DNA of 64,000 nt from Stigmatella aurantiaca DW4/3-1 (GTDB lineage Bacteria > Myxococcota > Myxococcia > Myxococcales > Myxococcaceae): NCBI RefSeq assembly GCF_000165485.1, contig NC_014623.1, positions 8,202,893 through 8,266,892 of the forward strand. Direction: 5' to 3'. This document shows, in pieces, positions 44,017 to 52,150 of this stretch. Positions within the stretch are counted from its first letter, which is position 1. Each line of letters starts with the position of its first letter. Under the pieces are notes generated by a model. That model was not told the origin of the DNA. It searched no databases and was given only the letters and a program-made list of their open reading frames with translations. The translations under genes were made by a program, and so were the position numbers.

Positions 44017-45321
44017 TCAGAAGACGGTATCGGCCTGATCGGCGATAGGGGCGCCCATCCCATCCGTGCACGGGATGGACGCACCGTCCGCGGCCTTGCA
44101 GGCCGTGGTGGCACAGGCGTAGGGCTCGGCCTGCTGGGGCCGTGGCTGGATGAACATGGGGTTGATGAGCCATCGCCCATCATCGTTGCGGTAGGCGTTG
44201 CACATCAGCTCCTTCTTGTTGCGGTTGATCGCCAGCCTGAGCGCCGTGGCATCCCGCATGAAGGTCAAGTCCGTGTCGGAGTCGCCCGCGGCGAACAAGG
44301 GGCGCTTGCTCACGTCGGGGTTCGGTTCGAGCGCCGCGGCGCCGGTGACGCCGAAGAGCACCTTGTTCATCCAACAGCGCTTGCCATCGATGTAGGTGAT
44401 GAGGCTGTTGCCCCGCACCTGCCCCTGGCCATCGTTGGCCCCATTGGGCACATCCCCACAGCCCTCGAGGTTGTAGCCGAGCTTGCCCCCCTCCTCGAGG
44501 GTGCGGATGCCAATCACGTGGCTGGCATCGATGCCCACCCCCTGCGCCCAGGGCTCGACGACCGCCTGCGGGGAGGCTGAGATGATCCAGAGATCGAAGC
44601 CGTTGGCCTGCATGCTCGTGAGGAGATCCTTCATCTGCCCGGGGACCCGCACCCAGTGCGTGACCGAGGCGCTTCCGATCGTCTGCTTCGTATCGATGGG
44701 GTTGCCCAGGTTCTCGGCCATCGCCGCCTCGGCAATGGCCCTCACCTCGGCCCGGGTGTGGCCCGCGAGCAGTTGGGCCAACCAGGCATAGGAGGGCTCC
44801 ATGCGGCGGTAGTTCCAGCCCCCCCACGCGGCTTTGCCCGCGGTGGTCTTTCCCTCGGAGTAGATCGTCAGCAGTTCCTGGGCGCAGGCAGGCTGAGACG
44901 ACGTCGGAAGACGCGAACCGGCTTCCACAAGGGCCCCACACGCGGCATCGAGCGCCGTGACGGCGTCACCCGTCAGCCAGGGGCTCGTCAGGCGCCAGTT
45001 CTTCCCCGGAGGTTGAAAAACCTCATCGTGCGCCAGCATGTAGAAAAAGGTGGCGTCGCCAACGTCGTTCTTGATGACCGTGTTGTCCCAGTCGAAGGCG
45101 GCAATGGGCTTCCTGGCCTCGTTGTAGGTGCTCGCACACCGGCCATACGTCTTCATCAACGCGTCGAGCTGGCTCCGGTTGGTGCCATGCCAGGCCTGCT
45201 CCGGATCGAGCACCTGGCACGACACATCCGGCTGGGACTCCCTGCACCCAGCAAAGCCCCACGCCAGCAACATGGCGGCAACGGCCGCCCTCCAGAACCT
45301 CTCCCGCTCCGCATCCATCAT
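44017..45321 (-). CDS. HAD-superfamily phosphatase-like lipoprotein
   Basis: The protein of about 434 residues has a lipoprotein signal (MLLAWGFAGC, lipid Cys about 26) and a HAD core. Motif I is IAAFDWDNTVIKND (DxDxT-type nucleophile), motif II is LWIISASPQAV, and the last is FAAGDSDTDLTFM (DxxxD). The cap region is large (about 100-250). It resembles phosphoserine-phosphatase-like HAD enzymes set in the periplasm on a lipid anchor. The ATG pair at 45321/45318 follows GGGAG. It is divergent from the Kelch gene by 87 nt. Confidence 0.85.
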   Translation of the reverse strand: MMDAERERFWRAAVAAMLLAWGFAGCRESQPDVSCQVLDPEQAWHGTNRSQLDALMKTYGRCASTYNEARKPIAAFDWDNTVIKNDVGDATFFYMLAHDEVFQPPGKNWRLTSPWLTGDAVTALDAACGALVEAGSRLPTSSQPACAQELLTIYSEGKTTAGKAAWGGWNYRRMEPSYAWLAQLLAGHTRAEVRAIAEAAMAENLGNPIDTKQTIGSASVTHWVRVPGQMKDLLTSMQANGFDLWIISASPQAVVEPWAQGVGIDASHVIGIRTLEEGGKLGYNLEGCGDVPNGANDGQGQVRGNSLITYIDGKRCWMNKVLFGVTGAAALEPNPDVSKRPLFAAGDSDTDLTFMRDATALRLAINRNKKELMCNAYRNDDGRWLINPMFIQPRPQQAEPYACATTACKAADGASIPCTDGMGAPIADQADTVF

Positions 45322-45408
45322 CCGCTCCCAGAATCTGGCGTTCGCCTCCATCGTTCCAGCTCCGCGAGACTCGGTCCAGCCGCCCACGGACTCGGATACG
45401 CTGAAGAC

Positions 45409-46518
45409 ATGACCGCCGTCCGTTCCGCCCTCCCGCGACGCATTCCGTACTCCGGCATCTGGATTGACAACTACAGCCTGACGGCTGTCCGGGGCGGCGC
45501 GCTGCTGGCCGGGGGGACGGAATGGCATCCCGACGGCATCGGCTCCACGAGCCGGACGGCAGGAGGCGCGGCGTTCTGGGATGCCTCGACGGAGACGTGG
45601 CACTCCCTCTCTGCCTTGCCCTCTCCCCGCCATGACCATGCGGCGGTGACGCTGGCGGACGGACGCGCGCTCCTGATTGGAGGACGCTCCCACCAGATCT
45701 TGGAGATGAACAGCACCCTGCTCTGGGAGCCAGGGACCCAGGACTTCCGGGAAGGCCCCCCGCTCATCGAAGCACGGGCGCGCCCTGTCGCGGTGACGCT
45801 GCCCGATGGCTCGGTGCTGGTCCTGGGCTCCGAATACGACGATGACCTGGAGCGCGGCACGCGGGCCGAACTGCTGCGCCCAGGAGCCACTGCCTGGGAA
45901 CCCGCGGGGCAGACCGCACGCATCTTCCACACCGGCCCTGTCTGTGTGAGTGGCAGTCAGGTGGTCATCGCCGGGGGCCGGGACAACGGCGCCGGCTTCG
46001 CCATCGTCGAGGGCGTCCACTATGCACCTCCCCTCTCGCAGACCACCGAGCTCTGGGAGCATGAGCGCCGCCTATGGCGGACGAGTGGCCCGTTGACGGA
46101 ATCCCGGGACGACGCGCAGGGCATCACCCTCTCGGACGGACGCATTCTCGTCGTGGGCGGATGGGACCAAGGCCGTGTCCTCCCCACCTCGGAGGTGTGG
46201 GATCCCGCCACCGGAAGCTGGAGCCCCGCGGGGACGCTGGCCTCGGCGCGCTCCTCCTTTGCCCTGACGGCGCTCCCGGGTGGACGGGCCGCTGTGTCCG
46301 GAGGGCTCGTGGAGGGCCCCTTCGCGGCCACGGCGGCCGTGGAAATCTGGGAGCCCCAGCAGCGCACCTGGTCGCTCGGCAAGCCGCTGGCGGTGCCCCG
46401 GGCTGGCCACCGTCTTGTCGCCGTGGACGCCGAAACCTTCCTGGTCGTGGGAAACCACACCCCCTCCCCGGACGCTCCTCCCGAGACGAGTTGGGAGCTG
46501 TGGCGGCCTGGCACCTGA
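45409..46518 (+). CDS. Kelch-repeat beta-propeller protein
   Basis: The 369-residue protein has about six Kelch-type repeats of roughly 50 residues, each with a pattern like AAVTLADGRALLIGG, AVTLPDGSVLVLGS, GITLSDGRILVVGG followed by a W-x-P or LW-E strand. No signal peptide is seen. Kelch propellers mostly bind other proteins. The stop lies 19 nt from the convergent barrel gene. Confidence 0.85.
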   Translation: MTAVRSALPRRIPYSGIWIDNYSLTAVRGGALLAGGTEWHPDGIGSTSRTAGGAAFWDASTETWHSLSALPSPRHDHAAVTLADGRALLIGGRSHQILEMNSTLLWEPGTQDFREGPPLIEARARPVAVTLPDGSVLVLGSEYDDDLERGTRAELLRPGATAWEPAGQTARIFHTGPVCVSGSQVVIAGGRDNGAGFAIVEGVHYAPPLSQTTELWEHERRLWRTSGPLTESRDDAQGITLSDGRILVVGGWDQGRVLPTSEVWDPATGSWSPAGTLASARSSFALTALPGGRAAVSGGLVEGPFAATAAVEIWEPQQRTWSLGKPLAVPRAGHRLVAVDAETFLVVGNHTPSPDAPPETSWELWRPGT

Positions 46519-46536
46519 GCGCGGAGGCCCCGTGGC

Positions 46537-48276
46537 TCACCGCAGGGGTGAGTCCAGGAAGCCCGGCCGGTAATCGGTGATCTGCCCCCCGCTGAACGTG
46601 AAGCGCTGCCCCACCGAGGGCATCGTGTCGTTGAGCACGTACCCGAAGTCCACCCGGAACGGGTACAGGTTGAACTGCGGAAACAGGAAGCGGATCCCCA
46701 CGCCCACCGAATGCACCACGTCCGGCCGCCGGTCGAAGGCGGAGCCCGCATCGTAGAAGAGCACCCCGCCCAGGTGCAGCGTCTGGAAGACGAAGGGCAC
46801 CGTGCGGTACTCCAGGTTCACCAGCATCATCCGCTTGCCCGAGTAGGCATCCGGTTTCGCCCCCCGCAGCCCATTGCCGCCCCCCAGCAGGCTCACCCGG
46901 TCGAACAGATCATCGATGTTCACGTCCAGCACGCCGCGCGCCACGAAGCGGCCCCCCAGCACGCGCGGGGAGGCCTGCTGCACCTCCACCGCCCATCGCC
47001 GGTTCGTCCACCCACCGTCCTCCCCGAGCGCGCGGCGGATGGCCGCCGCCGCCGCCACCGTGGTGAGGGCATCGCTCCATAACCACCGGTAGCGCGCCGC
47101 CACGCCCAGTTCCACGTAGTGCGCCGCGGAGGAGAAGACCGGGGGCGCATACCGGGCCCCCGCGAACACCGAGTGGCCCAGCTGGTAGTCTTCTGAGAGC
47201 GCGTACGAGTCCACATCCCGCATCACCTGATACCGGGCCTCGAAGGCAGACAGACTCAGCAGGGCGTAGGCCGCGTCCTCGCTGCGAGGCAGGTGATGGT
47301 CCCGGAGCCAAGCGCGCTGCGCCTCATCCAGCGGCGCTTCCTCGGGGGCGGCGTAGGAGCGGTGGTACGCCGCCACCCCGCCGCTCACGTTCACCTTGTG
47401 GTGCTCGCCATACGAGCGCGTGTACTGGGCGTCTCCGGAGACTTCGCGCGTCTTGTAGATGTAAGGCACCGGATCGCCGTCCGGATAGGGCAACTGCCAC
47501 ACCTCCGTGCCCCGGTACACCCGCGTCGTCGCCACGTTCCAGGCCGCGGAGGTGCTGATACCCCACGGGGTGGACAAGGAGTACAACGGGCGCTGGATCG
47601 CCACCGAGCCCCGCGAACCCTCGGGCTTGCCGCTCTCGCGCCCGAGGATGATGGCCGCCGTCTCCCCGGCGTACCAGCGGCTGCCACCCACCCGCCGGTT
47701 GATATAGGTCTGCCCGAAGCTGAGCGTGTCGGGCCTCAAGATGAAATCCGCCGCCAGCCGCTGGTTGAGGCCCAGGAAGTTGGCCTCCGTGCCCTGGAGC
47801 TTCAAGTAGCTCACGAAGGAGCCCACCACCTCGAAGGTCTGGTTGAGCCGCAGTGACCAGAGGTCCTTGGTGATGATCAACATCGCCACCCCGTCCGGGG
47901 ACTCGCCGCGCACCGGCACCACCCGCACCACCGCGAAGATGCCGAGCTTGCGCAGGTTGCGCGACGTCTCCTGCGCGAGCGCGGCGGAGTAGGGCTGGCC
48001 CGGCTCCAGCAGCACCTCGCGGCGGATGATCTGCTCGCGCGTGCGCGCGTGGAAGATGTTCAGGAAGTTGGGATACGGATCACTCTCGGCCACCACGTCC
48101 TCGGCCGCGACGAGGATGGCCTCGAGCCGCTTGCCCTCGGGCTCGGGCTCCAGCACACGCCCGTGCTGGGCCAGCCCCCAGGCCACGAGCGCCTCCTCGT
48201 ACCCTCCCTGGGCCGGGGTGTCGGGTGTCGCCGTCACCAGGGGGGTGATCAGCAGGGCGAGGAGGGCAAGCGGCAC
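46537..48276 (-). CDS. Omp85/BamA-like outer-membrane barrel with short POTRA region
   Basis: The 579-residue protein has a signal peptide (MPLALLALLITPLVTATP) and about one POTRA-like domain (REVLLEPGQPYSAALAQETS). A 16-strand-like barrel follows with the family signature SLLGGGNGLRGAKPDAYSG and a barrel end VGVGIRFLFPQFNLYPFRVD. It is shorter than BamA and lacks the usual five POTRAs, so it is a paralogue with another task, such as protein or lipid insertion. The start is GTG. A palindrome lies 49 nt upstream of its start. Confidence 0.8.
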   Translation of the reverse strand: MPLALLALLITPLVTATPDTPAQGGYEEALVAWGLAQHGRVLEPEPEGKRLEAILVAAEDVVAESDPYPNFLNIFHARTREQIIRREVLLEPGQPYSAALAQETSRNLRKLGIFAVVRVVPVRGESPDGVAMLIITKDLWSLRLNQTFEVVGSFVSYLKLQGTEANFLGLNQRLAADFILRPDTLSFGQTYINRRVGGSRWYAGETAAIILGRESGKPEGSRGSVAIQRPLYSLSTPWGISTSAAWNVATTRVYRGTEVWQLPYPDGDPVPYIYKTREVSGDAQYTRSYGEHHKVNVSGGVAAYHRSYAAPEEAPLDEAQRAWLRDHHLPRSEDAAYALLSLSAFEARYQVMRDVDSYALSEDYQLGHSVFAGARYAPPVFSSAAHYVELGVAARYRWLWSDALTTVAAAAAIRRALGEDGGWTNRRWAVEVQQASPRVLGGRFVARGVLDVNIDDLFDRVSLLGGGNGLRGAKPDAYSGKRMMLVNLEYRTVPFVFQTLHLGGVLFYDAGSAFDRRPDVVHSVGVGIRFLFPQFNLYPFRVDFGYVLNDTMPSVGQRFTFSGGQITDYRPGFLDSPLR

Positions 48277-48324
48277 GCGGCCATCTTGTCACGCACCGTG
48301 CCGTGAACGAGGCGACATTTCCAG

Positions 48325-48339
48325 GGGTGAAATTCACCC
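48325..48339. promoter_or_regulatory. 15-bp perfect palindrome in the divergent gap
   Basis: GGGTGAA-A-TTCACCC lies between the Omp85-like gene and the receiver gene, 49 nt from one start and 120 nt from the other. Its symmetry suits a dimeric repressor or activator. No cognate regulator is adjacent. Confidence 0.5.
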
Positions 48340-48459
48340 AGTGCGCCTAACCACTGAATACTGGTAGACAATCTCCTTTCCGCCGGGAGGCTCTGGGTTC
48401 CGGCGGGACAGTTCCCACGAGAATCTACAGCCTGCATCGCATCACGGGAGCACATCATC

Positions 48460-48840
48460 TTGGACCCCATCCGTGGACCTCGGGTCCTTGTGGTCGAGGA
48501 CAACGAAGACATCCGCGAAGGCTTGAACACGCTGCTGGAATCCGAGGGCTATGAGGTCATCTCCGTCGGCGCGGCGGAAGAAGGGCTCGCCCAGCTTCGG
48601 GTCCATCCAGCCCACTTGCTCATCACGGACTACATGCTGCCTGGGGAGAGCGGCGGCTGGCTGGTGGAGCACGCCATGAAGGAGGGCCTCCTCCAGCAGA
48701 CACGGGTGGTGATGATCACCGCACACCCGCGCGTGGTGCCGCCCTCCGGGGTGCGCATGCTCCACAAGCCGCTGGACATCCATGACTTCCTCCGCGTCGT
48801 GGAGGAGGAACTCGCCGCCCTGGCGCAGCACGCGGCCTGA
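48460..48840 (+). CDS. Single-domain response regulator
   Basis: The 126-residue receiver has VLVVEDNEDIREGL, the phospho-acceptor Asp in LLITDYMLPGESGG, Thr in VVMITAHPR and the Lys in RMLHKPL. No output domain is present. The start is TTG with GGGAG 9 nt upstream. No histidine kinase is adjacent, so it is an orphan. Confidence 0.88.
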   Translation: MDPIRGPRVLVVEDNEDIREGLNTLLESEGYEVISVGAAEEGLAQLRVHPAHLLITDYMLPGESGGWLVEHAMKEGLLQQTRVVMITAHPRVVPPSGVRMLHKPLDIHDFLRVVEEELAALAQHAA

Positions 48841-48853
48841 GGGCACCTCCCGG

Positions 48854-49717
48854 TCATGCAGAGCGCAAGTCCTCCTGGCGGGGCATTGGCAGCTTCTGTC
48901 CGTGGGCCACGGCCGCCACGATGCGCGCCAGTTGGTCCACCCCGTCCGAGAGCGCCGCGGGGCCCGGCTGGAGGATGAAGGAGCTCTTCACCTCATAGAG
49001 CTGATCGTCCACCACCGCGCGGACCTCTTTCCAGCCCGGGCGGGCGGCGATCTTGTCCCGCTTGGCCTTGCGTCCGCACCAACTGGCGATGACCGCCTCG
49101 GGGTTCCGCTTCGCCACCTCCTCGGGGGAGAAGATGCGGCCCTTGGCCTCCGGGTGCGCGCGCGATTCGCCACACACATCCTCCCCGCCCACCAGTTCCA
49201 CCAGCTCCGAGCACCAGCGGATGCCGGAGATGAGCGGCTCGTGCCACTCCTCGAAGAAGATGCGGGGCCGCCGCGGCAGGGACTCCGCCGCGTGGGCGTG
49301 GCGCTCCAGGTTGGCCGTCAGTTCGTCCGCCAACCGCTCCGCCGCCTCCGCCCGCCCCACCAGGGCCCCCACCACGCGGATGGTCTGGAGGATCTCCGCC
49401 ACCGAGCGCTGGTTGAACAGGTACACGGGCACGCCGCGCTTGCACAGCTCACGCCCCAGGTCCGCCTGGAGGTCCGAGAACCCGAGCACCAGGTCGGGCT
49501 TCAGATCCAGGATGCGCTCGAAGTTCGCATCCAGGAACGAGCTGACACGCGGCTTCTTGCGCGCCTCGGGAGGGCGCACCGTGAAGCCGGAGACGCCCAC
49601 CACCAGATCCCCCGCGCCAATGCGGTACAGCGTCTCGGTCGTCTCTTCCGTCATGCAGATGATGCGTTGGGGATGGCGGGGCGCGGAAGCGAGCAGGCGG
49701 GCCAGGTGGGCATTCAT
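48854..49717 (-). CDS. BtuF-like periplasmic-binding-fold protein without signal peptide
   Basis: The 287-residue protein matches the cobalamin/iron-siderophore binding fold: RIICMTEETTETLYRIGAGD, the long helix-linked ILDLKPDLVLGFSDLQADLG, then FFEEWHEPLISGIRWCSELVEL and PGWKEVRAVVDDQLYEV. Close relatives are annotated as cobalamin-binding proteins. No signal peptide is visible and no BtuC/BtuD genes are nearby, so it may act in the cytoplasm or use another exporter. The second half of the window has a TonB receptor gene 2.4 kb away on the other strand. Confidence 0.8.
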   Translation of the reverse strand: MNAHLARLLASAPRHPQRIICMTEETTETLYRIGAGDLVVGVSGFTVRPPEARKKPRVSSFLDANFERILDLKPDLVLGFSDLQADLGRELCKRGVPVYLFNQRSVAEILQTIRVVGALVGRAEAAERLADELTANLERHAHAAESLPRRPRIFFEEWHEPLISGIRWCSELVELVGGEDVCGESRAHPEAKGRIFSPEEVAKRNPEAVIASWCGRKAKRDKIAARPGWKEVRAVVDDQLYEVKSSFILQPGPAALSDGVDQLARIVAAVAHGQKLPMPRQEDLRSA

Positions 49718-49798
49718 TCCCTGGACTTTATGCCGGTAACCTTCTGGCGCCTCTGGGGTTCAAGGGACGCATGATGGAAGGGACACGGCATCGAACAG

Positions 49799-50451
49799 CC
49801 TCGTGGTCCCTGGTGGCCCTCCTTCCGCGCGGCGGCGCACGATCCCGAGGCGAAGACGGTGCTGGGGGCGGTGGATGAGGCCCTGCGCACCCCGGGGCTC
49901 GAAACCTCCCACGCCCTCGCCCTCGTCGCCGACGGGCGGCTGGCCGGGCAAGCCCCTTTGCACGGCGCCGCCTACCCCCGCTCCCCCCTGGGCCGCCGGT
50001 TGAAGGATCTGGCCCGGGTGATTCACGCGGAGGTGGGACTTCAGCTCGCCGCCACCGAGACAGGGGGCTGGGACACCCACATCCGCCAGGGCTGGGGCAA
50101 GGGGCCTTTGGCGCAACGCGACGAGGATCTCGCCCTGAGCTGGGCCGCCTTCGCCAGTTTGGACGCACCGCGCGTGAGAATGGCAATCTTGGCACGGACC
50201 ATGGCACCGGCGGGGTGGCGCTGCTCCTGGGAGGGGGCGTCCGGGGCGGACGGGTATGGGGGCCCTGGAAGGGCCTCTCGGAGCAACACCTGCTCGAGGG
50301 GCGGGATGTCCCCTCGCTCACCGACATCCGCGTCCTGCTGGCCGAGGCACTGAGCCTGCATGGAGGGCGCTCCTCGCCGGAGGCCGTATTTCCGGGCTTG
50401 GGCGCATCCCCCCCGGCTCGGTCTCTTGGGTGGCTGAACATCCGGTGCTAG
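49799..50451 (+). pseudogene. DUF1501 protein gene remnant with internal deletion
   Basis: One frame reads WPSFRAAAHDPEAKTVL, then IHAEVGLQLAATETGGWDTH, which is the DUF1501 signature. The frame changes near 50155 and continues as QFGRTARENGNLGTDHGTGG, LLLGGGVRGGRVWGPW and LLEGRDVPSLTDIRVLLAEA to a stop at 50451. The stretch usually found between, before EFGRT, is missing. No start or Tat leader is left. The gene is dead; DUF1501 proteins are usually Tat-exported sulfatase-like proteins. Confidence 0.75.
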
Positions 50452-50497
50452 CATCGCCACTCGACTGGCCTGATGCCGCCTTGCGGCGGGGGAGCAC

Positions 50498-52150
50498 ATG
50501 ATTGAAAGCGACGCCTCTGCGGGGGGCGCGCCACCCCCCATGGTGGACCCCCTGTTGGGCAGGGTGTTGAACGAGCGTTTCAAGATCGTCGAAGCGCTGG
50601 GCGCCGGCGGGATGGGCCGCGTGTACAAGGCCATCCAATCGCCGCTGGACCGCATGGTCGCACTGAAGATCCTCAACCCGCAATACGGACAGGACAAGGA
50701 CCCCGGCTTCCAGCGCCGCTTCTTCCTCGAAGCCAACGTCACCGCGAAGCTGCGCCACCCCAACACCATCACCATCATCGATTACGGGAAGACCGACGAC
50801 GGCATCTACTACATCGCGATGGAGTACCTGGAGGGGCTCACGCTGTCGCAGTTGCTCACCCAGACGGGCCCCCTGCCCTGGCCGCGGGCGCTCAGCATCG
50901 CCCAGCAGATTGCCCGCTCGCTGCGCGAGGCGCACAAGGTCGGCCTCATCCACCGCGACCTGAAGCCCGCCAACGTGATGATCCTCAACCAGGAGAAGGA
51001 CCACGACCTGGTAAAGGTGCTGGACTTCGGACTGGTGAAGTCCTTCCTGCCCGACGGGGGCAACTTCCCCGCGGACGTGTCGCTCACCCAGGCGGGCGTC
51101 ATCCTCGGCTCGCCGCAGTACATGGCGCCCGAGCAGGCGCGCAACATCTCCGACCCGCGCAGCGACGTGTACTCGCTGGGCGTGGTGCTCTTCCAGATGC
51201 TGCTGGGGCGCCCCCCGTTCCTGGCCGAGCAGAGCATCGACATCATCGTCAAGCACCTCAACGAGCCGCCGCCCACCTTCGCGTCGATCTGGCCCAACCA
51301 CACCATCCCCCCCGAGGTGGAGGCGCTGGTGATGAAGTGTCTGGCCAAGCGCCCCGCCGAGCGGTTCGACTCGATGGACCGGGTGCTCGACAGCATCCGC
51401 CGCGCCACGGCCGCCGCGGGGCTCAGCAGCGGCTTCTACTCGGGCCCGCGCAGCTTCGTCACCTCCGGCAGCGGCCCCGTCACGGGGCCTCTCGTGCCGC
51501 AGGCCTCTCCGTCCAATGCGTCCACCATGGCGCTCGACATCTCCGTGGAGGAGGAGCCGCCCGCGAAGGGACGCCGCAACTCCCTGGCCATTGCCCTGCT
51601 GGGCGGCTCGGTGCTGACCGGTGTGGCGGTGTCCCTGGTGTTCGCCCTGAGCACCCCTTCTTCCAAGCCTTCCCCAGCGCCCGCGCTTCCGCCCTCTTCG
51701 CTGACCGCGGCCCCTGCCCCGCCCACGGATGCCCCGGCGGAGAACCCCTCGGCGGCCGAGCCCTCTGACGATCTCGCCGTGAGCCTCACCGGAAACGAAG
51801 CGGCCGCCCCGCCCCAAGAGGCCGCCCCCGAGGCACCTGCCGCGAAAGAAACGGTGGCCCAGGCATCCCTGGTGCGCTTTCTCATCGCCAGCGAGCCCAG
51901 CGGCGCCCGGGTGAAGCACGAGGGCAAGGACCTGGGCCTGACGCCCGTGGAGCTGAAGCTCCCCGCCAATGACGCGGGCCGGGCCAGCGCCGAGCTGACC
52001 TTCGAGCTCAGCGGCTACCCCCGCTCCACCGTCAAGGCGGAAGGGGAAGGGCCCGAAGTGCGCTTCACGCACAAGCTCAAGAAGAAGAAGAGCCCGTCGC
52101 GGCAGCGGCCCTCGGGCTCCGCCGGATACAAGGACGATCCTTACCAGTGA
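50498..52150 (+). CDS. Membrane Ser/Thr kinase with periplasmic PEGA domain
   Basis: The 550-residue protein has a complete Hanks kinase domain (about 28-305): LGAGGMGRVYKA, Lys in MVALKIL, HRDLKPANVM, VLDFGLVKSF and GSPQYMAPEQA. A Ser/Ala-rich juxtamembrane stretch, one helix (IALLGGSVLTGVAVSLVFAL, about 367-386) and a long Pro/Ala linker follow. A C-terminal PEGA domain (about 455-530, VRFLIASEPSGARVKHEGKD) should lie in the periplasm and sense a ligand or wall component. Its TGA overlaps the GTG of the TonB-receptor gene (GTGA), so both are coupled. Confidence 0.92.
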   Translation: MIESDASAGGAPPPMVDPLLGRVLNERFKIVEALGAGGMGRVYKAIQSPLDRMVALKILNPQYGQDKDPGFQRRFFLEANVTAKLRHPNTITIIDYGKTDDGIYYIAMEYLEGLTLSQLLTQTGPLPWPRALSIAQQIARSLREAHKVGLIHRDLKPANVMILNQEKDHDLVKVLDFGLVKSFLPDGGNFPADVSLTQAGVILGSPQYMAPEQARNISDPRSDVYSLGVVLFQMLLGRPPFLAEQSIDIIVKHLNEPPPTFASIWPNHTIPPEVEALVMKCLAKRPAERFDSMDRVLDSIRRATAAAGLSSGFYSGPRSFVTSGSGPVTGPLVPQASPSNASTMALDISVEEEPPAKGRRNSLAIALLGGSVLTGVAVSLVFALSTPSSKPSPAPALPPSSLTAAPAPPTDAPAENPSAAEPSDDLAVSLTGNEAAAPPQEAAPEAPAAKETVAQASLVRFLIASEPSGARVKHEGKDLGLTPVELKLPANDAGRASAELTFELSGYPRSTVKAEGEGPEVRFTHKLKKKKSPSRQRPSGSAGYKDDPYQ

